Source: JAKAXG01 sp035702985 (lineage in GTDB: Bacteria > Actinomycetota > Acidimicrobiia > Acidimicrobiales > Palsa-688). From it: a stretch of 15,989 nt of DNA. Location: contig DASSZD010000094.1 in assembly GCA_035702985.1 (NCBI GenBank), forward strand, positions 1 to 15,989, written 5' to 3'. Within the stretch, counting starts at the first letter, position 1. Every line of letters begins with the position of its first letter. Below, one piece after another: positions 1 through 8,494 of the stretch. Position numbers and translations under genes: made by a program. The notes under the pieces were generated by a model, which was given only the letters and a program-made list of their open reading frames with translations, was not told the origin of the DNA and did no database searches.

Positions 1-132
1 TCGGAGGCCATGACCGCCGCCCGGGCCCTGTACGAGTCCGCCGGTTTCGTCCGCACCGGCACCCGGACCGAGACCGGGGTTCACGACTCGCGCTGCGAGA
101 TCCTCTACCGGTTGGAGCTGCACCGGCCGTGA
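1..132 (+). CDS. C-terminal end of a GNAT-family N-acetyltransferase (partial)
   Basis: The reading frame is open from the first base and ends at TGA 130-132, giving the last 43 residues of a protein that begins outside the window. The segment reads AARALYESAGFVRTG, which matches the end of the GNAT fold: a helix with the A..LYE..GF pattern, followed by a strand carrying CEILYRLEL. GNAT enzymes move an acetyl group from acetyl-CoA to an amine. The substrate cannot be read from this fragment, and the acetyl-CoA-binding motif A lies upstream. The assignment rests on one short but characteristic motif. Confidence 0.6.
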   Translation, partial: SEAMTAARALYESAGFVRTGTRTETGVHDSRCEILYRLELHRP

Positions 133-230
133 GGGGACTTCTGGACGCCCGGTCGGCGCCCCGGTGACCAACGCCTCTGGCGGGGAAGCCGGTGGCCGCG
201 GTCGCGTGGCGCCTCGCAGGACCGCTCGAG

Positions 231-236
231 AGGAGG
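231..236 (+). promoter_or_regulatory. Ribosome binding site AGGAGG that fixes the start at 242
   Basis: A perfect AGGAGG lies 5 bases before ATG 242. The frame stays open upstream to an ATG at 164, but the added residues are Gly/Arg-rich and that ATG has no comparable site, so 242 is the likely start. Confidence 0.8.
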
Positions 237-241
237 AACCG

Positions 242-526
242 ATGCAGCGTCTCTATCTCATCAGCTACGAGTACAAGGAAGACCTCAAAGAGAGCGACTA
301 CCGGGACATGACCAAGTCGTTCATCGAGCACGGATCCGGCCCGAGCGTGCTGGCGCACTACGAGCGCCTGGACGGCCGGGGCGGCTTCCTGGTCGAGGAA
401 CTACCGGCCGACGCGGAGAAGGACTTCGAGTTGACCGTGCGCTACGCCCGGTGGGTGAAGTTCCACATCTACGCCATCACGACCATGGCCGACGCGTTCC
501 CGGTCATACAGCATCTGTACGGATAG
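242..526 (+). CDS. DUF3303-like small protein of unknown function
   Basis: This 94-residue soluble protein has no signal peptide or membrane segment. It begins MQRLYLISYEYKE and continues with VLAHYERLDGRGGFLVEE, a YARWVKFHIYAITTM stretch and a C-terminal FPVIQHLYG. The layout of strand, central Gly-rich turn, (Y/W)-rich strand and proline-containing end resembles small alpha/beta-barrel proteins of the DUF3303 type, about 90 residues long and of unknown function. The match is by eye from general pattern. The start is set by the AGGAGG at 231-236. It follows the acetyltransferase tail by 109 bases on the same strand and faces the cyclic-di-GMP gene convergently with only 32 bases between the stop codons. 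I see no obvious terminator in that gap. That it is a real gene is much surer than the family name. Confidence 0.7.
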   Translation: MQRLYLISYEYKEDLKESDYRDMTKSFIEHGSGPSVLAHYERLDGRGGFLVEELPADAEKDFELTVRYARWVKFHIYAITTMADAFPVIQHLYG

Positions 527-558
527 AACGCCACCGGCCTGAGGCGCGTCCGCACCGG

Positions 559-2982
559 CTACCGGGTCAGTTGTGCGGACGCGCTGGCCGCGGCGATGGA
601 GCCGGTCTCGAACAGCACTTCGGGGGGCACCGGCCTCGACAGGTAATAGCCCTGCCCGTGTTGGCAGCCCAACTGCCGGAGCTCGGTGAGTTGCGCCACC
701 GTCTCGATGCCCTCCGCCACCGTCCGCAGCCCGAGGCGGCGGGTCAGGTCGAGGATGCTGCGGATCAGGGCCGGTTCGGTCCATCCGTGGTTGATGCCGC
801 CGATGAACGACTTGTCGATCTTGATGGAGTGCACCGGCAGGCGTTGGAGACAGCTGAGCGTCGAGTACCCGGTACCGAAGTCGTCCAGGGCGACCTGCAC
901 CCCCTGGGCCGCCAGGTCGGTGAGAACCGAGGCGGCAGCGTCGATATCGTGGAAGAACGCCGTCTCGGTGACCTCCAACGTCAGGTCCCCCGGGCGGATC
1001 CCGGTGAGCGCCAGGATGGCCAGGACGTCGTCCACCAGGCCCGGCTCCCGCAACTGGCGGGCGGACAGGTTGACGCTCATCGTGCGCCCGGCCCAGGACG
1101 GGTCGAGGTCCCGCCACCGCCGCAGCTGGCAACACGCCTCCTGCAGCACCCACCGGCCGATGGCCACGATGGCCCCCGTCTCCTCGGCCACCGGGATGAA
1201 CTCGTCGGGCGGGATCAGCCCCCGCATGGGGTGGTGCCAGCGGAGCAGGGCCTCCACCCCGGTCATCTGGTCGGTGGCCAGATCGACGATCGGCTGGTAC
1301 ACCACGCGGAGCTGCTCCAGGGCCAGGGCCTCGCCCAGGTCGGCCTCCATGGCGATCCGGGCCCGTATGCGGTCCCGCATGGCCTGCTCGAACACCGCCC
1401 GGCCACCCTTGCCCGACCGTTTGGCCTCGTACATGGCCAGGTCGGCGTCGCGCAGCAGGCCGTCGGCCGCCTGGGTCACGTCGCTGCCGGTGGCGGCGCC
1501 CCGTCCCGGCCCGAGCGGGGCGAACGCCATCCCGATGCTGGCCCGGACCGTGACCAGCTGGCCGGAGATCTCGATCGGTTGGCGGACGGCCTCCAGGAGC
1601 CTCTCGGCCATCCCCTCTGACGCGTCGCCGTGCTCGTCGTCGATCAGCACGGCGAACTCGTCGCCCCCCAGGCGGGCGGCGGTGTCGCCCGGGCGCAGGC
1701 ACGACCGGAGCCGGTTGGCCACCTCGATCAGCAGCAGGTCCCCGACGGTGTGGCCCAGCCGGTCGTTGACCGCCTTGAAGTCGTCCAGGTCGATGAAAAC
1801 GACCGCCAACCGGCGGCCCGGGTGCCCGTCCCGGGCCAGGGCGTGCCCTATCCGCTCGAACAGCAACCGCCGGTTGGGCAGGCCGGTGAGGCCGTCGTGG
1901 AGGGCCTGGTGCTTGCTCCTGATCTCGCTCTCCGCCAGCTGGGTGTACCGGCGGGCGTTCTCCAGGGCCCGGCTGGCCGCGCTGGCCAGCAGCTCCATCG
2001 CCTCCAGCTCCTGCTCGGACACCTCGTTGCGGTTGCGCCGGGCCCCGAGGAGCACGCCGGCCAGTTCGCCGTCGCTCCACAACGGGCTGCCCACCGCGGC
2101 CTGGAACCCGGCCTCCACCAGGGCCGGGATGGCGGCCTCCCGGCTGGGGTAGTCCCTCACCGCCACCGTCTGCCCGGCGGCCAGCACCAGGGCGCTCAAG
2201 CCGACGGACCCGGGCAGGGTGGACGAGGTCACCGACTCGGGCATGCCACGGGAATGGGCGAAACGGTAGGAGAAGCTCGACTGGTCCAGGATGGTGATGG
2301 TTGCGGCCTCGAACCCGAGATCGACCACCGCCGCGGTCACTCCGGCCAGCACCGCGTCCGGTTCGATGGTCGCCACCTCCCGGGCGGCGGCCGCCACCGT
2401 GGCCAGCAGGCCGGCCCGGTGCTCGGACTCCGAGGCGTCGCGCAGGCGCTCCCTGCTCAAGAAGCTGGCCATGACCGAGAACAGGGCTATGCAGACGGAC
2501 CGCACCACCAGGGAGGCCGCCGAGATGTGCCAGCCGGTCAGCGCCAGCACACCGGTGTAGGCCAGGGCGGTCAGCAGGCCGGTGGCGATCTGACCCCGGG
2601 GCGGGTAGCACGCCGCGAAGAACAGGCAGGTCAGCCCGTACAGCAGGTACAGCTCGCTGCGGCTGCCGCCGTTGAGGTAGACCACCGCGCTGATCAGGGC
2701 GATGTCGGCCACCGACCACCCGTAGAGCAACCGGTACCCGTAGCGCCCGGTCCACACCGCGGCCGGGAGCCGGGAGATGGCTGTCATCACCATTACGGCC
2801 GTCGCCAGCAGCGCGGCGTAGGGGGCCAGGGGCAGGACACCGCTGCCCGGCAGGGCCGGGTAGGCGGCCATCAGGGCCACCGCCAGGCCGGTGATGCGCA
2901 CGCCCAGCCGCACGGCGCGCGCCAGGTAGGCCTCTTCGGGATCCGGGGGGCGCAGCCTCACTGGTGCGGTATCGACCGTCAA
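559..2982 (-). CDS. Membrane-anchored GAF-GGDEF-EAL cyclic-di-GMP synthase/phosphodiesterase
   Basis: An 807-residue signalling protein that should make and degrade cyclic di-GMP at the inner face of the membrane. Residues about 28-175 hold five or six hydrophobic segments (a MASE-like sensor region). Residues about 190-345 look like a GAF domain. The GGDEF domain (about 355-530) has an intact active site, GGDEF at 439-443, and an RPGD inhibitory I-site at 430-433 exactly five residues before it. The EAL domain (about 540-795) keeps EAL 577-579, NLS at 638, EVTE near 670, DDFGTGYS 700-707, KIDK 721 and AEGIET 756-761. No catalytic residue is visibly missing, so both activities look possible; which dominates is unknown. 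The start used is TTG 2982, preceded only by a weak AAGG. An in-frame GTG at 2961 would remove seven residues. The gene is divergent from the CoA-binding gene. Confidence 0.93.
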   Translation of the reverse strand: MTVDTAPVRLRPPDPEEAYLARAVRLGVRITGLAVALMAAYPALPGSGVLPLAPYAALLATAVMVMTAISRLPAAVWTGRYGYRLLYGWSVADIALISAVVYLNGGSRSELYLLYGLTCLFFAACYPPRGQIATGLLTALAYTGVLALTGWHISAASLVVRSVCIALFSVMASFLSRERLRDASESEHRAGLLATVAAAAREVATIEPDAVLAGVTAAVVDLGFEAATITILDQSSFSYRFAHSRGMPESVTSSTLPGSVGLSALVLAAGQTVAVRDYPSREAAIPALVEAGFQAAVGSPLWSDGELAGVLLGARRNRNEVSEQELEAMELLASAASRALENARRYTQLAESEIRSKHQALHDGLTGLPNRRLLFERIGHALARDGHPGRRLAVVFIDLDDFKAVNDRLGHTVGDLLLIEVANRLRSCLRPGDTAARLGGDEFAVLIDDEHGDASEGMAERLLEAVRQPIEISGQLVTVRASIGMAFAPLGPGRGAATGSDVTQAADGLLRDADLAMYEAKRSGKGGRAVFEQAMRDRIRARIAMEADLGEALALEQLRVVYQPIVDLATDQMTGVEALLRWHHPMRGLIPPDEFIPVAEETGAIVAIGRWVLQEACCQLRRWRDLDPSWAGRTMSVNLSARQLREPGLVDDVLAILALTGIRPGDLTLEVTETAFFHDIDAAASVLTDLAAQGVQVALDDFGTGYSTLSCLQRLPVHSIKIDKSFIGGINHGWTEPALIRSILDLTRRLGLRTVAEGIETVAQLTELRQLGCQHGQGYYLSRPVPPEVLFETGSIAAASASAQLTR

Positions 2983-2992
2983 AACATGAACC

Positions 2993-3020
2993 TTGACGAA
3001 TCGGACTTAACGGAGAAGAT
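2993..3020 (+). promoter_or_regulatory. Possible promoter for the CoA-binding gene
   Basis: TTGACG (2993-2998) matches five of six -35 bases. After a 16-base spacer comes GAAGAT (3015-3020), a weak -10 sharing three of six consensus bases. It lies in the 69-base divergent gap and points towards ATG 3052. The -35 is good and the -10 poor, so this is tentative. Confidence 0.3.
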
Positions 3021-3051
3021 CCGGTCATGGGGCGGCGTTAGGTTGGCGGGC

Positions 3052-3480
3052 ATGACGGACCGTACGGACAGGGTCGTGGAGCAGATTCTGAGGACATACG
3101 ACACCATCACGGTGGTGGGAGCCAGCAACCATCCGACCAAGGCGGCGCACTACGTACCGGCCCACATGCAGCGTCACGGCTGGCGCATCGTCCCGGTCAA
3201 TCCCCGCGAGGACGTCATCCTCGGCGAGCGGGTGCACCGCAGCCTGGCCGAGCTGTCCGGGAAGGTCGGTCTGGTAGACGTGTTCCGTCCGTCGCGCGAC
3301 ACGCCCGAGGTGGCCCGCCAGGCGGTGGCCGCCGGGGCCACCGCCCTGTGGCTGCAACTGGGTATCGCGTCGGCAGAAGCCCGGTCCATCGCCGAGGCGG
3401 CCGGTCTGCTCTACGTGGAGGACCGCTGCCTCATCATCGAGCAGCGCCGGCTGGGCCTGCAGGCCCCGTCCCGGCCGTAG
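3052..3480 (+). CDS. CoA-binding domain protein (YccU/CoA_binding_2 type)
   Basis: A 142-residue cytosolic protein with a Rossmann-like CoA-binding fold similar to the CoA-binding module of succinyl-CoA synthetases, but free-standing. Family marks in order are ITVVGASNHPTKAAHYVPAHM (nucleotide loop, residues about 18-38), the strand IVPVNP, then GERVHRSLAEL, VDVFRPS, ATALWLQLG, and the C-terminal VEDRCLIIE with the Cys common in this family. The size fits single-domain members. The cellular role is not established. ATG 3052 is chosen because AGGTTGG precedes it. ATG 2986 is also in frame and would add 22 residues that do not look like the family. It ends at a strong terminator and is convergent with the solute-binding protein gene. 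Confidence 0.88.
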   Translation: MTDRTDRVVEQILRTYDTITVVGASNHPTKAAHYVPAHMQRHGWRIVPVNPREDVILGERVHRSLAELSGKVGLVDVFRPSRDTPEVARQAVAAGATALWLQLGIASAEARSIAEAAGLLYVEDRCLIIEQRRLGLQAPSRP

Positions 3481-3488
3481 CGTCGGGC

Positions 3489-3529
3489 GGCGCCGGGGGA
3501 CCGTCAGCCCCCGGCGCCTGCCCCTTTTT
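3489..3529 (+). terminator. Rho-independent terminator after the CoA-binding gene
   Basis: A perfect 11-base-pair GC stem (3489-3499 with 3508-3518, GGCGCCGGGGG and its complement) with an 8-base loop is followed six bases later by TTTTT at 3525-3529. It begins 8 bases after the stop codon at 3480. The hairpin also lies just past the end of the converging liv operon. Read from the minus strand it has an A-run before it and no T-run after, so it serves mainly the plus strand. Confidence 0.9.
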
Positions 3530-3540
3530 CCCCCTGACGA

Positions 3541-4887
3541 CTAACTCGAAGCGGAGGCGAAGGTCATGCTCTGGGCCGCGCTGGAGGCGAAGTACGGGGC
3601 TATCTGGTGGGCGAACCCGGGTGACGTGGTGTCCACCTGGGAGATGTTCGTCTGGCGATCGGCCGGGCCCAGGTTCGGGGTGTAGTCGGCGTTGGGGATG
3701 AGCCCCCCGAAGTCGATCGTGCCCAGGTTCTTGCGGTCGTTGATCAGAGCCTGGCGGCTGAGATCACCGGACGAGATGGCCTTCTGCAGCAGCTTGGCCT
3801 CCATCAGGCCCAGGCAGTACCCGTACATGTAATAGCCGTCGGGGATCTGGCTGGGGGTGTACTGCTGCTGCGCCTTCAGGAAGTCCGCCATGCCGGGCAC
3901 GCTCTGGTCCCCCCAGGGGGCCTCGTAGCCGAGGATCCAGGCCCCCACCAGAGCCTGCTCCACCGGCGTGGGTTTGCCGCTGGAGGTTCCGGTGGAGGTC
4001 ATCAGGTACTCGGACCAGGCGGGACCCTGGAGTATCCACTGCGGGTGGTACCCCTGGGCGGCGGCGGTGCCGATGAGCGTGGCGGCCGCGGTGGGGATGG
4101 CGGTGACCATGACAACGCTGGCCCCGGCGTTCTTCAGGGCCAGCACCTGGGACGTGAAGGATGTGTCAGTGACGTTGTAGGAGACGCTGGCCACCTTGTC
4201 GAGGTGGTAGGCGCTGACTCCCGCGTCGAAACCCTTCACCCCGTCCTGACCGTAGGCGTCGTTCTGGTAGACGATGCCGAGCTTGGCGTTGGGCACGTGC
4301 TGGGACACGTAGTACATGGCATTGGCAGTGTCAACGGCGTACGGAGTACCGATCACAGCGTTGATCGGGGAGTTGACGAACGCGGAGTCCTGGGCGGCGG
4401 TGCCGATCAGGACGTTGGAGCTCTTGGCCAGGGACTCGATGGCCTGGGTGGTCGGGCTGCCCAGGGACTGGCCTATGAACAGGACGTTGCCCACCATCTG
4501 GTTGTAGTCCGCCACCTGGGTCTGCGGGTCGTACTTGCTGTCCTGGACGCTCAGGTTGACCTTCCAGCCGTCGATACCGCCGCCGGCGTTGAGGGTGTCG
4601 AAGTAGGCCTTCTGGCCGTCGGTGAGCGGCTTGCCTATGAGCGCCGCCGCCCCCGAGAGCGGGGTCAGCACGCCGAGGGTGATGGTCTTGGTCGAAGGGT
4701 CGACGCCCGGGCCGGCCTGGATGGACTTGGCCCCACTGCCCCCTCCCCCGGTGCTCGAACCGCTGGTCCCGGCGGAGGCACTCTTGCCGACGCCCCCGCT
4801 CGAACAGGCGGTGACGGTCAGAGCCACTGCGGCGCCGATGGCCAGCACCGGCATTCGTCCACGTCCGGCCCTCAACCTATTGCCCAT
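3541..4887 (-). CDS. ABC transporter substrate-binding lipoprotein (branched-chain amino acid/amide type)
   Basis: A 448-residue extracytoplasmic receptor that captures the solute and delivers it to the LivHM channel. The N-terminus is a lipoprotein signal: basic MGNRLRAGRGR, a hydrophobic stretch, then lipobox VTAC with the acylated cysteine at residue 28. A Ser/Gly-rich tether follows to about residue 55. The body is a type I periplasmic-binding fold (Peripla_BP_6): ITLGVLTPLSG at the start, then AYFDTLNAGGGIDG, VLIGTAAQDSAF, LGIVYQNDAYGQDG and a long second lobe. The start is ATG 4887, since GAAGGGAG sits 6 bases upstream. An in-frame ATG at 4905 is unsupported. It is the last gene of the operon and its first 11 bases overlap the end of livM. 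The ligand is not predictable; hydrophobic amino acids, amides and short organic acids are all carried by this family. Confidence 0.92.
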   Translation of the reverse strand: MGNRLRAGRGRMPVLAIGAAVALTVTACSSGGVGKSASAGTSGSSTGGGGSGAKSIQAGPGVDPSTKTITLGVLTPLSGAAALIGKPLTDGQKAYFDTLNAGGGIDGWKVNLSVQDSKYDPQTQVADYNQMVGNVLFIGQSLGSPTTQAIESLAKSSNVLIGTAAQDSAFVNSPINAVIGTPYAVDTANAMYYVSQHVPNAKLGIVYQNDAYGQDGVKGFDAGVSAYHLDKVASVSYNVTDTSFTSQVLALKNAGASVVMVTAIPTAAATLIGTAAAQGYHPQWILQGPAWSEYLMTSTGTSSGKPTPVEQALVGAWILGYEAPWGDQSVPGMADFLKAQQQYTPSQIPDGYYMYGYCLGLMEAKLLQKAISSGDLSRQALINDRKNLGTIDFGGLIPNADYTPNLGPADRQTNISQVDTTSPGFAHQIAPYFASSAAQSMTFASASS

Positions 4888-6073
4888 GTTCTGCTCCCTT
4901 CTCATCTCGGTCCCCCCCGGGCAGATCGCCGGCAGGTGTTTGCTGTTCTGGAAAAAGGGGCGCCCGCCCGGCGGGCACCCGGCCCACCAGCCGGCCCACC
5001 CGGGCGGCCAGGCCGACCACGCCTCGCGGCTCGCCCAGCAGGAACACCACCAGCACCACGCCGTAGACGATGGTGGAGGCGTCGGTGGGTGAGATCACGC
5101 CGTTGACGTGGGTCCCGGTGGCGAGGAACGGCAGCGAGCCGGACACCTGGTTGAGCAGCGCCGGCAGGCCGACCACGAACAGGGAACCGAGGAGCGGCCC
5201 CCAGACGCTGGCCATGCCGCCCACCACGATCACCACCACGTACTGGATGGACAGGGACAGGTCCCACTGGGTGGGCTCCACGAAGGACAGGAACGACCCG
5301 TACAGGGCGCCGCCCACCCCGGCCAGGGCGGAGGCGATCACGAACGCCTTGACCTTGGTGCGGGACACGTCCACCCCCATGACCGCCGCCGCCACCTCCC
5401 GGTCGCGCACCGCGTACATGGACAGCCCGGACCGGGACCGCCCGAAGTTGTAGACGAACGCCATACCCAGAGCCAGCAGGATCAGGGCCAGGTAGTAATA
5501 CAGCTTGTTGCGGTCGAAGAGGACCGATCCCATGCGCTCGCCGCTGGCGAAGTCGAGGTATCCGAATCTGGGGACGGGCAGGGATTCCCCGCCGGGGCCG
5601 CCGGATATCCAGGTCACGTTGACGAAGATCCACTGCCCGATGAACACCAGGCCGATGGTGACGATGGCCAGGTACAGGCCCCGCAGCCGCAGGGCGGTGG
5701 GTCCGACGACGGCTCCCAGCAGCCCGGCCACCACCCCGGCGGCGGGAATCCACAGGGCCGCCGTCAGCCCGTAGCGGCCGCCGATGATGCCGGCGGTGTA
5801 GGCGCCCACGGCCAGGAAGAAGCTGTGGCCCAACGAGATCTGGCCGGTCCGGCCGGTCAGGACGTCCAGGCCGAGGGCCCCGATGGCCACGATCAGCACG
5901 AACACCAGCTGCGACAGCCAGTAGCGGCCGACCACGAACGGCAGGAGCACTGCCAGGACCGACACCGCCCCCACGGCCGTCCGGCGCGGCAGGCGGCGGG
6001 CGGGGGCGGCGGCCGTCGGATGGACCGGCGGGGCGGCGGCCGCCGGGATGTCGGCCAGCGCCGGTTCGGTCAC
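4877..6073 (-). CDS. livM: Branched-chain-type ABC transporter permease LivM
   Basis: A 398-residue integral membrane protein forming half of the translocation channel with LivH. Family marks are LIVAIGALGLDVLTGRTGQISLG and the following GHSFFLAVGAY (about residues 65-95), LRLRGLYLAIVTIG, GGPGGESLPVPRFG, YALRDRE-like YAVRDREVAAAVMGVD, and VVIVVGGMASVWGPLLGS with about eight to ten hydrophobic segments. An Ala/Pro-rich cytosolic lead of about 30 residues precedes the first helix. The start is GTG 6073, forming a GTGA overlap with the livH stop; the frame is open far upstream, but that stretch is the shadow of livH. The hydrophilic tail of about 40 residues (PEQQTPAGDLPGGDRDEKG) runs into the next gene and may be long mainly because it carries that gene's ribosome site. 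Confidence 0.94.
   Translation of the reverse strand: MTEPALADIPAAAAPPVHPTAAAPARRLPRRTAVGAVSVLAVLLPFVVGRYWLSQLVFVLIVAIGALGLDVLTGRTGQISLGHSFFLAVGAYTAGIIGGRYGLTAALWIPAAGVVAGLLGAVVGPTALRLRGLYLAIVTIGLVFIGQWIFVNVTWISGGPGGESLPVPRFGYLDFASGERMGSVLFDRNKLYYYLALILLALGMAFVYNFGRSRSGLSMYAVRDREVAAAVMGVDVSRTKVKAFVIASALAGVGGALYGSFLSFVEPTQWDLSLSIQYVVVIVVGGMASVWGPLLGSLFVVGLPALLNQVSGSLPFLATGTHVNGVISPTDASTIVYGVVLVVFLLGEPRGVVGLAARVGRLVGRVPAGRAPLFPEQQTPAGDLPGGDRDEKGAEHGQ
4894..4901 (-). promoter_or_regulatory. Ribosome binding site for the substrate-binding protein, inside livM
   Basis: On the minus strand GAAGGGAG is followed by 6 bases and then ATG 4887. It lies within the last codons of livM. This is the only liv junction with a clear strong site of its own, which fits the need for more copies of the binding protein than of the membrane parts. 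Confidence 0.75.
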
Positions 6074-6966
6074 AGCCGTTCCGCCGGTCGGGAGCCGAAC
6101 AGGCCGTACGGCCTGACCAGCAGGACGAGGATCATCACGATGTAGGGGGCGGCGATGTAGAAGTTGTGGCCCAGCCAGGAGGCGTCCTGGGGCTGGTAGC
6201 CGGCCACCAGCTCCTGGATGATCCCGATGCCGAACCCGCCCACCACCGCCCCGGTGGTCGAGTCGATGCCGCCGAGGATGATGGCCGGGAAGGCGAGCAG
6301 GGCCCCGTTGCTGATGGTGGGGTCCAGGGAGTTGGGGTAGCCGGCCAGGAACACCCCGCCCAGGCAGGCCACCAGCCCGGCCAGGCCCCAGGCCAGCCCG
6401 AAGATCCGCCGCAGCGGGACCCCCACCGCCACCGCCGCCTCCTGGTCGGAGGCTGCCACGCGCATGGCCAGGCCGTAGCGGGAGTACCGGTTGAAGACGA
6501 AGAACGCCCCCAGGGCGACCAGGGCGGCGATGATGGCCCAGATCTGCACCCAGTCGAACGCCAGGCCGCCGGCGTGGGCCGCCGAATGCCCCCAGGGATC
6601 CCCGTTGGCCCGGGGATAGGAGCCCCAGATGGTGGGGATGACCGCCTGCAGCACCGAGGCCAGGCCCAGGGTGAGCATCACGATGGTGAACTCCGGCTTG
6701 CCCACGGCGAATCGCAGCACCCCCCACTGGAAGACCAGGCCCAGCGCTGCGGTGGCGGCCAGCCCCAGGACCAGGGCCGCCCAGAACGGCATCCCCTCGT
6801 CGATCACCAGCCAGGAGGTGAAGAACGCCCCCAGGGCCAGCATCTGGCCCTGGGCGAAGTTGATGATCCGGCTGGCCCGGAAGATCACGGTGAAGCCCAC
6901 CGCCACCAGGGCGTACACGGCCCCCAGGGCGATCCCGGCGAAGAGCAGCTGGCCGAAGGTCCTCAC
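6070..6966 (-). CDS. livH: Branched-chain-type ABC transporter permease LivH
   Basis: A 298-residue integral membrane protein, the usual LivH length, pairing with LivM. Clear family marks are LLFAGIALGAVYALVAVGFT at the N-terminus, the signature RIINFAQGQMLALGAF at about residues 33-48, the cytosolic coupling segment GLAMRVAASDQEAAVAVGV (EAA-like loop that contacts the ATPases), FPAIILGGIDSTTGAVVGG, and the C-terminal LLVRPYGLFG. The start is GTG 6966, whose GTGA overlaps the livG stop by 4 bases; no separate ribosome site is evident, so translation is probably coupled to livG. The protein has seven to eight predicted helices and no sign of damage. Confidence 0.95.
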   Translation of the reverse strand: MRTFGQLLFAGIALGAVYALVAVGFTVIFRASRIINFAQGQMLALGAFFTSWLVIDEGMPFWAALVLGLAATAALGLVFQWGVLRFAVGKPEFTIVMLTLGLASVLQAVIPTIWGSYPRANGDPWGHSAAHAGGLAFDWVQIWAIIAALVALGAFFVFNRYSRYGLAMRVAASDQEAAVAVGVPLRRIFGLAWGLAGLVACLGGVFLAGYPNSLDPTISNGALLAFPAIILGGIDSTTGAVVGGFGIGIIQELVAGYQPQDASWLGHNFYIAAPYIVMILVLLVRPYGLFGSRPAERL

Positions 6967-7753
6967 CGGGACAGCTCCGCCGTCTCGCCGAGGTAGGCCC
7001 GGATCACTTCCGGGTTGGCCTGGATCTCGGCCGGGGTGCCGATGGCCACCGGACGGCCGAAGTCGAGGACCAGTACCCGGGTGGCCAGGCCCATCACCAC
7101 CCCCATGTCGTGCTCCACCAGCATGGTGGTGATCCCCCGCTCCCGGTTGAGCCGCCCGACCAGCTCGGCGATGCTGCTGCGCTCGTCGCGGCTCATGCCG
7201 GCCACCGGCTCGTCCAGCAGGAGCAGCTTCGGCTGCATGGCCAGGGCCCGGGCGATCTCGACCCGCTTCTGCACCCCGTAGGGCAGCAGCCCCACCGGCC
7301 GGTCGGCCACGTCGGCGGCGCCGACGGTCCGCAGGGCCTCCAGGGCGGCGGCCCGGTGCTCCCGGTCCTCGCGCCGGGCCCGGGGCAGGCGCAGTCCGGA
7401 GCTCACGATCCCCGACCGGCCCAGGCTGGTGCGGCCGATGACGACGTTGTCCAGGGCGGTCAGCGGGCCGAACAGGCCCAGGTTCTGGAAGGTGCGGGCG
7501 ATGCCGGCGCCGGCCAGTTGGTGGGCCCGCAACGCCAGCAGGTCCCGCCCGAAGTAGGTGATCCGGCCCCGGGTGGGGTGGTAGGTCCGGCTGAGCAGGT
7601 TGAACAGCGAGCTCTTGCCGGCCCCGTTGGGGCCGATCACCGCGAACAGCTCGCCGGACCGGACGTCGAAGGAGAGCTCCGACAGGGCCTGCACCGCCCC
7701 GAAGCGGAGGTCCAGTCCGTCCACGACCAGGGCCGCCCCGGCCGCCGGGGGCT

Positions 7754-7757
<4 letters not shown>
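6963..7757 (-). CDS. livG: Branched-chain-type ABC transporter ATP-binding protein LivG
   Basis: A 264-residue cytosolic ATPase, one of two non-identical ATPases powering the LivHM channel. It shows Walker A GPNGAGKS (42-49), the Q-loop glutamine at 91 in ARTFQNLGLF, Walker B LLLLDEP (178-184) and the switch histidine H216 in VEHDM. The ABC signature is LPYGVQKRVEIARAL (from 158). It lacks the second Gly and Gln of LSGGQ, but LPYG-type signatures are normal for LivG. The insertion around 110-135 and the C-terminal AYLGE tail also fit LivG. The start is GTG 7757 in a GTGA overlap with the livF stop. Confidence 0.95.

Positions 7758-8490
<733 letters not shown>

Positions 8491-8494
<4 letters not shown>

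Noticed and set aside
527..558. Possible terminator between the DUF3303-like gene and the cyclic-di-GMP gene
   Set aside because: Only a weak, interrupted pairing around CCGG and GGCGCG is present in 32 bases, with no T-run on either strand.
401..3028. An 875-codon open frame on the minus strand over the cyclic-di-GMP gene
   Set aside because: Its product is Arg/Gly/Pro-rich without domains, while the overlapping frame encodes a clear GAF-GGDEF-EAL protein. It is a GC-rich shadow.
1630..3051. Long in-frame upstream extension of the CoA-binding gene
   Set aside because: The added part is Gly/Gln/His-rich shadow of the opposite-strand gene. The family fold begins near ATG 3052.
6074..6727. 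Upstream extension of livM
   Set aside because: It is an antiphase shadow of livH. The GTGA overlap and the family length support GTG 6073.
7117..7285. Degenerate ABC signature in LivG taken as a sign of inactivation
   Set aside because: LPYG-type signatures are usual in LivG proteins, and Walker A, Walker B, Q-loop and switch histidine are intact.
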